64,000 bases of DNA from Diadema setosum (lineage: Eukaryota > Echinodermata > Echinoidea > Diadematoida > Diadematidae). The DNA lies in contig CM067062.1 in the NCBI GenBank assembly GCA_033980235.1, positions 15,713,801 through 15,777,800 of the forward strand, in the 5' to 3' direction. The notes under the pieces are model-generated. The model was not told the origin of the DNA and did not search any database. It was given only the letters and a program-made list of their open reading frames with translations. Of the stretch, positions 55,352 through 64,000 are shown one piece after another (the first letter of the stretch is position 1; every line of letters starts with the position of its first letter). Both the position numbers and the translations under genes were made by a program.

Positions 55352-58233
55352 TTCCAACTCTCCCGTTTTCGACAGGAGATCTCCCGCCGAAAGCCCATTT
55401 TTGCAAAATCTCCCGTTCTCCCGCTTGAGATTTGATTTCTCCCGCCCTGGCTCTGTGTCTCCCAGTGGAAAGCATTTCTTACTTATTGCTATCGTATGTT
55501 GAAAAAATAAGCCTTAGATAGCACCAGAGAACAACTAGAACCCTAGGAACTTCGCGCTTCGCACACATCAACGCGGAGTCTCCCGTTTGCTAGGGGTTTC
55601 GGGCGGGAGAATCTCCAGATCAGAAGGTGCTTGGGGTTGGAGTCTCTGCACACATACTCAACTTTTCAGCCTAGAGAATTCTGCAATGCTGTTTACAAAG
55701 TTGGCATCCTTGACAATGTTCACACCCTATTGAAACCATTTTAACCTTATTTTCACTTTGAAGTATAATTTTGTACATGTACAATTTTAACCTGCTGGTG
55801 AACCATATATTTTTGCAACTTTGTTCATCACTATATCGCAGATTTCACAGAACTAAAAGTTGATGAACATCTTCAAGGAAACAGTGATCTCATAGGTTTA
55901 ACCTTGTTGGGAAAGGCATCTTTTCTTTTCTCTTTATTTTTTTTTTTTTTTGTCTCCAATGAGGATATACAGGGAGCAACTTGAAATGTTATTCAATACA
56001 TTGGTTTGTGAACATGGATTGTTTTCATCTGCAGTGGTTAAGTAGAAAGCATGGAATATATTTCAAAGCATGTGCTTTCAGAATATTTAAATTCTTAAAA
56101 GTTACACAAACATATAAGTGGGGAACTTGGCTTGCATTTGGTACATGTAAACATTTTCACAGAAATCTGATGTATCTACAGATCTTAAGCAACCCCCTTT
56201 CCTTGATTGCTATCAGAGTGATTCGTTTTTGCATGTTTTTACATATCACCCATGAATGCAGTTGTGCTCAAGATATAAGTGTGCTTGTGACTGACTGAAT
56301 GCATGACTACAGTATTATGGTATGGTTGTTTATACTGCAGTGTCATCACAATTAACAATGAATAGCACAATGAACTAGAAGCTACATGCAGAGAAACAAA
56401 AAATATCAGTATAAAGTGTATGAGCAAGGAATTAGTGTACAATGTACTAGCCAGGCTCAAAAATATAATCTTTCTACCAGTATTCCCAGTCAAATACCGT
56501 TGAGTACCTACATAAAACTTTTCCTGAAATACTACATGTATAACATTTTCCAGTTAAATTGTTGTTTTTTTTTCTTCCTTTTCTTTTTATTTTATTTTCT
56601 ATAACCTTGGCATACAGGACATACATGTAATAATAAACAAGACATATGTACATATTTTTTCTTGGCATACATGATTGATAAAGATTGTTTCATTCTGCAA
56701 TTTGCTGTGCAGAATTTTTAGGTCCAGAGAAAATACACTGTTAATGTAAACATCTGTATTCGCATACGGACATTCATGTACATTTTATGGTAACAAAGGC
56801 GGATTTCACCTTGCTTGTTGTAGCATTAAGATCTTACGCCCATTCTGTATTTTGTTCAGGATACAGTGTATTTTAATGTGATATGTGGATGCACCATGGA
56901 GTTTACTATCCAAAATCACCCACACTCGGTATAAAGACACAATACTTGTTCATTCATTCATTCCTTTCATTCAATCTGGTTTCATTCATTTATTAGGCAA
57001 AATAAAGTTTATTCAAAAATATTTCCATGACATGCAAGAGGCTGAAAAATATATGAATATTAGGAAAAAACAACCAAATTACAAATGAGTCAATTAATGA
57101 TGTGTCAAACAAATAAAAAACAGCAACCCAATACTATTTCAGTACATGTACCAAAATCAGAGATAACAAAAATCACTAAAACAAAAACTGTTTCATATTA
57201 CTATCACTATCGAATCTGAATACCAGCAAATGGAATTTGATTAAAATGAATTGACATGATGTGGGGGGAATATGTGCTGAAACTGAAGCAAATGATGAGA
57301 TTATTCAACCAAATCAAAGACATGTTGTTGAAAAGAATTTTGATTTATGTATGAAATTACAAGTATAATGAAGAAAATAAAATCAAATAAACATACATTG
57401 TACATACAATGTATATACCAAAATAGAGACAATTAAAACCCGTAAGGAAAAGACGTTGATTACAAATAACTAATAATAACAAATCTGAATATACATAATC
57501 AAGCAAAAAAAAAAGTACAGAAAATTCAGCTCTGATATACAGGGCTATATGAGGAATGGAAGTATGCTGAATCTGTGAATAAGGCTGTAAAATCATGTCT
57601 AACACTAACACCTCTCAGGCAATATCATATCTGTGCAGTAGGTAACACATAATGCATCAGATCAGAAATCGAAATCGCTTACCAGCACCTGCCCCCCCCC
57701 CCCCCAAAAAAAAAATACTTAATGACTTAGCAATATACGGCGGATAATGATGATGCTATTTTTTTTTTTTTTTCAGTTGATCACACGTGTGGCAGGAATG
57801 GAATAATGGCAATGTGCAGACTGGCTGGCTGTAATTTATGCTGCTTGGCTCTTTTGACCAAGATAATGTCTGAAAATGACAACTAAAATATCCCCGTCGT
57901 TCAGTAACTCAGGGTCTTCTATACTACATCCTCTGCGGTAGCTAGGCCCCCAAGCAATGTACAGGCAAACGTGATAATGTGTCAGCTCAAAAGCATGTAA
58001 CACTTTCACAATGAGCAGTACGTAACATACTTAGTGGTAGTACACTGTATATGAAATTCGATATCATTTCCCGAGTTATATCTGTCATTTAAACGGCATT
58101 ACATTTTTGCTTTATCTCAAGCTTTGCATACTCGCATTAAATACATGTACGTAGAAAACCTGATCCCTAAGCAATGCACATGCAAACATGATAATGAGTT
58201 GGCTCAAAAGTAATCGACACTTTCACAACAATG

Positions 58234-58964
58234 GGTGATTTCAAGTTCGGTGCTAGTGCTAGTGCTAGTGCTAGCCGCCAAATAACAGCGTTAAATCGAG
58301 CTCCAACACCGACGGTCAGTGTACGTTGTTAACGAGGCGATACCGATCAAAATTATCGATCACCAGCACTAGGTGTTGGAATCACAGCACCGCGAGCTCC
58401 GCGGGAATTGCGCGACAAAAAAGTGATGGCGCGTGATTACAGTCAGATATTAAAAGATTTAGCCAAAACTGCTTAGTTTAAGACATATAGTAAGGAAGAC
58501 GGATTAAAATGCCACAAATTTCATCCATTCCCCAAAATACAACTATCTTAATTTTGCTCCCAGGCTCAGATTTATATAGCCATGTCTGGAGTGTTCGTGT
58601 ACGTTACGTGGGCAACCACTGCATTAGCATAGACTTTGCACGTAAAACGTGCATCTATTATGGAAGTGAATACGGGTCTTGCACGGCAACGCTAACACCA
58701 GCACCGAACTTGAAATGAAGAAAATGATAATCCCTAGGGGCTAGTGTTAGTCAATGGGGAAAAAGCACATAAATCGCTGACACAAACGGTGGAGCTCGGT
58801 TCAGCAGACGACATTCGACACCGAGCCCAGCACCAACTACCGGAAATACGTCATAATTTTGAGGTCAACTCCCAACACCGACGTGATTTCAAGTTCGGTT
58901 TTATCGCCGGTGCTAGTGCTGAGATAGCACTAGCACTAGCACTAGCACCGAACTTGAAATCACC
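58234..58964. mobile_element. GGTGATTTCAAGTTCGG foldback element
   Basis: Ends GGTGATTTCAAGTTCGGTGC and its complement, flanked by CAATG on both sides (58229-58233, 58965-58969). Just inside are GCTAGT hexamer repeats. Extra partial copies of the terminal sequence occur inside at about 58694-58718 and 58883-58905, so it looks compound or rearranged. Confidence 0.82.
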
Positions 58965-59836
58965 CAATGATGTACATACACATGTAACAATATAAGCCGA
59001 GTAACATCTTTGGCAACTGCCAAAATGAGGATTTTTTATTTTTTATTTTTTTTTTGGGGGGGGGGGGGGCTCAATTTTCGGCATATAAGATTTGCTGTAA
59101 GGATTTAAGAAACTGATAGAGGAGCTGCAGCATACACAGTGTATAGAGGCACTTTAGATTGAAATAAACTCCTCTTCATTGCCGTCTTTGTTTGACAGTG
59201 TGAACTGGTCATATTGTAAATGCATTCAAAATACCGGTGCTGAAATTCCATTTTATCGTATAGCTTGGAATGCCATGCTAAACAGCTCAAGCGTAAAGCC
59301 GTATAGCCGTACAGCTACTGTAACATCCAAGGACATTATTTTGCCCTTTCTCTTGAAGCTGCTATGAGGTAATAGATTCACTATAATACCTCTGATACGT
59401 TACACTTTAAACAAATTCTTAACGTTAGTACGTATTAAATGAAGCTGAAAAAAATAGGTTTGCACAATCATGTTAGTATCTTGGTTGTCATTAGTCAGCA
59501 TGTAATTTATACAAAAATACCAACTGTCTACCAGCTGAGTTTCAGCAGCTTTTTTTTTTTCTTCCTCTATATGCCAACAGAGTTGAAAGACGTATTTTTC
59601 TCTACAATTGCACTCGTACAGGCTGTAATCCTGAACATCAGCTTAAAGACATCACGTAATGTCCATTAAGTATCAACTTCAAGTAGGAAGTACTGATCGA
59701 GTGCCGTTCACCTTGCGACTCTATCGGATGATATAGGCACTGTATTAGTATTGCAAATCCTATAACATGGTATGATATCAAGTTAAACTGATAGTACTTG
59801 CATTGTAGTGCTTATTCTTTTCTCTTTTTTTTTCAG

Positions 59837-59902
59837 AACCATCATCCAGTCACTCCGAAGCGGAAAGCATCACCGAGGAACATGTCGAAGAATGACCTGT
59901 AG
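59837..59902 (+). CDS. Possible orphan terminal exon
   Basis: A very strong acceptor (TCTCTTTTTTTTTCAG) precedes a short open stretch. In frame 1 it reads NHHPVTPKRKASPRNMSKND and stops at 59900-59902; in frame 3 it reads PSSSHSEAESITEEHVEE and also stops. An AATAAA follows at 60167-60172, as expected of a 3'-terminal exon. No upstream exons of such a gene were recognised, so the product is unknown and the exon may be fortuitous. Confidence 0.28.
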   Translation, partial: NHHPVTPKRKASPRNMSKNDL

Positions 59903-60166
59903 GGACTTGCTACCATCTTGATATACTCTGAATGATGAATGGCACATCCACATGAAACTTACGGAAGAACATGATTTCAATATAGTATTAATATTTTTTA
60001 GTATTTGGGCAAAAAATTGAAGTAAATCCGAAAGAGGCAGTAAAAATCAACTACTCCATAAGGACTTTATAATTTGTGTGGAAGCCCCATACTCCTCACC
60101 CATTGGGATATAGACGGCTAGTCGACCAATGGGGATCAAGACTGTCTAAAAACTAGATGATATGAA

Positions 60167-60172
60167 AATAAA
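60167..60172 (+). terminator. Candidate plus-strand polyadenylation signal
   Basis: AATAAA 265 bp downstream of the possible terminal exon; would end a transcript convergent with the death-domain gene. Confidence 0.3.
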
Positions 60173-60483
60173 AGGACAATTATGTCTGAAACATCTATAA
60201 TTTTGCGTTGTATACAGACCAAATGCATGATGAAATGCTTACAGCAGGTTGAATGCAAGGGATATGTTCCTGAGGTACAGAATATGGAAAAGATTCTGCT
60301 ACTCCCATTATTTCATGAAAGTGTACTATTTGTGAGTGTGTAAAGACTATCATGTTAAAACACTGATTGAGCACTCACACATAAGCAACAAGACATACTT
60401 ACGTGTGGCACACCGAGGGTCTCTACGTGTCAAAAAAAAAAAAATGCTACAATGTGAGGCTAACTGCAAAAGTGCTCAAATGA

Positions 60484-60489
60484 TTTATT
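60484..60489 (-). terminator. Candidate polyadenylation signal of the death-domain gene
   Basis: AATAAA on the minus strand about 12 nt beyond the stop codon, implying an unusually short 3' UTR if used. Confidence 0.45.
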
Positions 60490-60501
60490 GAATGTTATAT
60501 G

Positions 60502-61508
60502 TTATGCTTGGTTATCTGATGTATCTTTGGAAAGTATAAATGGCTCGCTTTCTGGGGATTCTTCACCTCTGCAGCAACACATCAATCTTGACAGCAGTCT
60601 TGAGCCGTTCGTCAATCTGCTCCCTGCACTCTCTTCTACAGCTTCACTTATATTTTCTTCATTGGTTGTTTTCTTCTTACAAGATGTTTTTTTAAGCTGT
60701 GTGTCTGAAGATTCCGGACTTGAATCTTTGCCTGGAATGTTTCCTTCGTCTCTCTCATTATTTCCCGCGGAGTAATCTTGTTCGCAGTTTTCTGCGCCAT
60801 TATCTTCGTCAGACATACTCGATGGGCAGGCATCATTGTCTGCGTTTCCATCTTCCTCAAAACATACAGAATGCTCCACCAATTTGGCCGTGTTGGCATC
60901 ATTCCCCACCTCAGTTTGTTCAGAGACCCCTTCAGCACCTGTCGATGTTTCGACATCCGCATTTGCTATCCCATCTACCTGGGAATTATTTCCATTCATA
61001 TGATCTTCTCTTGTGACGTCAATTTCCCCTTTCAAGCAAGGCATGCGCGGCTTCTCTGCACTCCCAACTAAAGCTTCAATCACAAGTTTCACAGTTTCAG
61101 GTGTCCCTTCAGGTTTGTCTGCCTCATCGGCGATGCCATCTATCGTACCCAACTCTCTCACGGACCCGTTTTTACCACCGTCATGACCGTTCATGGCATT
61201 TGGTTCTGTGACCCTCTGTGCATCACACTCCTCTTCCATGTCTGATCTGCCTACCACTTCCCTAGGTATCACCTCTGTGCGCACCCCTTCATCCATAAAT
61301 TCATCTTCCTCTTCATTGTCCATCCCGTCTTCTGTCGACGTGTTCTTGTCATCCGCTGTATCATCGCTCTCAGGATGTTGTTCGTCACAAACCCCTAAGC
61401 CGGCTGGTTCGCTGGGTTCCTCTACCACTGTTGGTCGATACGCGTCAAACTTGGGTGTATCTTCGGAGCTTGTATTCTGACTCCGTGTTTCTTCAGCCTT
61501 GATTTTGT
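60502..61508 (-). CDS. Last exon: acidic low-complexity tail
   Basis: Begins KIKAEETRSQNTSSEDTPKF after an ATATCCAG acceptor. Rich in Glu, Asp, Ser, Asn; repeated EE/DD blocks; no hydrophobic core. Near the end RLLSRLMCCCRGEE is basic with three adjacent cysteines, a possible palmitoylation and membrane-tethering site (inference). Confidence 0.85.
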
Positions 61509-64000
61509 CTGGATATAATAATAAAACACATTGTATAATATACTGTATATGGAGATTTAATGGAAAGAGGTCCTTATGAAAAGTCTCATGAGAAGTATAT
61601 AGAAACTCTGCATGAAATAAGAGTACGGGGATACATGAACTTCAACCAAAGTACAGTTTGATCGTCTACATCGCTCTAAATTTTCTATCACTGCATTGTG
61701 CGGACCAGGCGGGTGTTTTATGAAAACTAACACATAGTATTGTTCCAGCTGTCTGTTTAGATCTATCGTTAATAATCATGGCAACCTCTTTGTGCACGAT
61801 GTCAGCGGTACATATTGCAATACTGGTCATTACAGGAGTAAACAGGTAATAGGAGATGTACACTGGTTAGCACCTTTTCTACCCTCAAGCGGACTCTTAA
61901 TTCATTTGACAAGTGCAGGAAACCCATTTCCTCACATGAAATTGAAGCGTTGTACGAGATTGTATAAGTGCGAAATAACACTGCTTGGCAGTTTATGCAA
62001 ATCTATAACTATGACTCAGATATTTTCAGTGCAAATGTGGCAATTCCATATATGTGATTCGAGTAGTTATACCTTTTGCTTTCCATGAATGTCGTGCAGA
62101 CGCCATCGCCTTGCGAATCACGCCAATCGCTTCTGGTCCTGACATGTCATGTGACCGATACCATTCCCACAGCATCTGCACAATGGCGTCCTGCTTGACG
62201 AGTGGATTGCGAAACTGAATGTTTCGAAGCTTAATCTTGGAGAGCCCCAACTGCTCACCGATGTGCCGATAGGACCGTGGGTCGATTTGCTGGGCCAGAT
62301 TAACCAGTGTTTTGTCGATTTTGTCGCTGATAAAAGAAAACAAACTCATCGTGACTTGGTTCGTGAGTGTGTGCATGGGTGCTTGGAAAAATACAATAAT
62401 TATCAAAGACTAACATGCATACCATATTCAATGTGCACGCGATATGTATTGCACGGTCTAGTAACTCCTACAAAACCATAAGTTGTATTCCATACCATGT
62501 TCAAGGTGTTTTTTACAAATAAGTAGAATCAGACGAACGTAACGGAAGAAATCCCATCAAATCGGGCCTACAATGAGAATGGTGTAAAATATAAAATTTG
62601 ACATAACCACTCATGTAATATTCATGATTATGCTATCTGTTGCACGCATCTAAAGTATCTTGGGACTGCTGTTATCGACTCAATTCAATTCAAAGCAATT
62701 ATCTTATGCATCTCGTATGCATTTTTCTGATAAAACAACACAATTATAAATTTCACAGCACACTACAAACAATCAATTATTTACATATTATTTGAAAGTG
62801 AAGAAAAAAGAACTTGAATAAAGCCAAAAAGGCCTTGAAAAGTGAGTTCCCTGCAAAACGCATAGAGGTCTCCCCCCCCCCCCCCCAGGAAAAAAAAAAA
62901 GAAATAATTACAAAATGTTACATGGCCGGGAAAATGGAAAAAAAAAAAGGTAAATTGATCATCTGTAATTTGCTAAGAGATGTGTTTTTAACGATCTCTC
63001 GAAACGAAGACAGGCAATGGTGTAAACAAATTTTCCCAAGATATAATAGGCCTGCAATAGATTAATTATCAATTATCGAAATCAGGTCTAATGAAACTAG
63101 CACTAGCAACATGTATTCCAGTCCTAAGTATAATGACAGTATGCGAATATAAAGTTACGCATGCAATATTTGACAATTAAGTGTCCATGTTAATGAAAGT
63201 AAATCTATTATACTCACTGACTGAGGTCTACACGTCCAACAGCAATTCATGTCCAAGTGAGCAGAAGAGAAATGTGAAACATTTTTTAATGGAGTACATG
63301 CAGAAGCTAATCAGAAATGTTTAACTGCTCGTACAATAAAAGATCGTAAAACAAACTGAAAAACCTATACGCTTGCACAATGAATATCTCCGCATCTTTG
63401 CTACCAATCAACAATGATTAATAATATGACCATACTGTGGAAGAACTTTATGAAATTATTAATATAACATCTGCTGTTCAGATTTACATAAAGCTTCAAC
63501 ACGGGCTTAATGCCATTTTATGTTACAATGTCTAGTGAATAACTTCAAAGGTATATTTGATCTATTAACGACAGCACTGACGTGATTGGGAATCCTTATT
63601 TCAGATGATTTGTAATCCTGTCATTGATAATGCAAATTGGTCTTGATGAACTTGTGCTATTACTTTTGATGTAATATTGATATATGAGAAGCATTAAATA
63701 AATTGAACTTGAACATGATTTTACTCTGACATGTAGATGAACTACATTATTAGAAAATAGTCATTTACCTTCTACATCTATTTTGATCTCCTCATCAAGT
63801 GAGCTGATGACTTTGCGGAGAGTCTCGGTGGCATTGGGACCATCATAGTGTTCTTCCTTCCACTTCATGAGAACGTCATGAGTAGCTTGTTCACGATCTT
63901 TCAATCTTTTCACTTCTATTCTGTCTAAATGGGTGATTTTGAATCCGAGCATTACACCCAGCTTATAATAATGCTGAATGTCTATATTCTCAGCCAGTTC
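60502..64000 (-). CDS. Multi-death-domain protein, C-terminal part
   Basis: Three exons are visible: 63769-64000 (runs off the window), 62073-62326 and 60502-61508. The first encodes most of one death domain (KLGVMLGFKITHLDRIE...VLMKWKEEHY...TLRKVISSL) and the second a whole one (IDKTLVNLAQQIDPRSYRHI, GEQLGLSKIKLRNIQFRNP, MLWEWYRSHD). Both show the six-helix pattern with LG...I, the NP loop and the W of helix 4/5. The third exon gives about 335 acidic, Ser/Glu-rich residues with no fold, then a short basic segment with CCC and the end TSDNQA. Death domains mediate adaptor assembly in apoptotic and Toll/NF-kB signalling; this gene's partners are unknown. The phase between the first two exons does not match, so a small exon is missing (see findings). 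Confidence 0.8.
61509..62072 (-). other. Intron of the death-domain gene
   Basis: AT-rich, no repeats or extra exons recognised. Confidence 0.6.
62073..62326 (-). CDS. Second death-domain exon
   Basis: Starts at TTTTCTTTTATCAG and ends at GTATAA, encoding DKIDKTLVNL to SWKAK. Its start needs phase 2, its end is phase 1 and joins correctly to the last exon. Confidence 0.82.
62327..63768 (-). other. Intron(s) between the two death-domain exons
   Basis: Contains a C-run/A-run near 62872-62900 and a possible 10-nt microexon at 63218-63227. No longer coding segment was found. Confidence 0.5.
63769..64000 (-). CDS. Death-domain exon, partial at window edge
   Basis: 77 codons from ELAENIDIQHYYKLG to IKIDVE at a GTAAAT donor, ending in phase 1. 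The acceptor is beyond the window. Confidence 0.8.

Larger units (their letters stand above)
52816..59836. other. Intergenic region downstream of TYW1
   Basis: Contains two foldback elements (52921-53276, 58234-58964) and a CA repeat (55295-55349). Otherwise AT-rich, with no gene recognised; one open exon-like segment at 53816-53986 is discussed in findings. Confidence 0.55.

Noticed and set aside
60648..61480. Several plus- and minus-strand ORFs of 95-105 residues
   Set aside because: Alternate-frame shadows of the acidic-tail exon of the death-domain gene.

Overview
This is a eukaryotic genomic window with spliced genes, long AT-rich introns, GT-AG junctions and very dense non-autonomous transposons. 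Gene content (RAD1, malectin, TYW1 and an acidic-tailed multi-death-domain protein) and repeat types (DIRS tyrosine-recombinase retrotransposon, many TTAA- and TA-flanked MITEs, GTCC-rich helitron-like repeats) suggest a marine invertebrate deuterostome, most likely an echinoderm. The species cannot be fixed from sequence alone. No bacterial operons, CRISPR arrays or phage genes are seen.

Layout. 1-4815: a DIRS-type retrotransposon on the minus strand (gag-like, RT/RNase H, tyrosine recombinase) inside or just downstream of a RAD1 intron. 5148-12238 (-): the first two coding exons of RAD1, the 9-1-1 checkpoint clamp subunit; the rest lies off the left edge or beyond the DIRS element. RAD1 intron 1 carries a palindromic TTAA element and a striking set of identically oriented GTAACTGACGTTAC motifs. 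12239-19212: intergenic, MITEs and simple repeats. 19213-32000 (-): malectin (MLEC), complete in four coding exons. 32001-32785: the 785-bp interval between two divergent start codons, a probable bidirectional promoter. 32786-52099 (+): TYW1, complete in seventeen coding exons (714 aa). 52100-60501: intergenic, with two foldback elements and one possible orphan terminal exon near 59.84 kb. 60502-64000 (-): the C-terminal exons of a protein with at least two death domains; its 5' part is off the right edge.

The genes share no obvious pathway: RAD1 is nuclear DNA-damage checkpoint, malectin is ER N-glycan quality control, TYW1 makes the wybutosine precursor on tRNA-Phe (here with an N-terminal membrane segment), and the last gene is probably a signalling adaptor. 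The malectin/TYW1 head-to-head pair is the most likely case of shared regulation.

The repeats are the most unusual part. There are at least three nested MITE insertions, three TTAA elements joined end to end through shared TTAA sites, two helitron-like families with the same end architecture, a near-perfect foldback with a 9-bp target duplication, and the unexplained 15-mer cluster in RAD1 intron 1. Exon boundaries were placed by reading splice sites, keeping phase continuous and comparing with remembered human protein families; no alignment was run.
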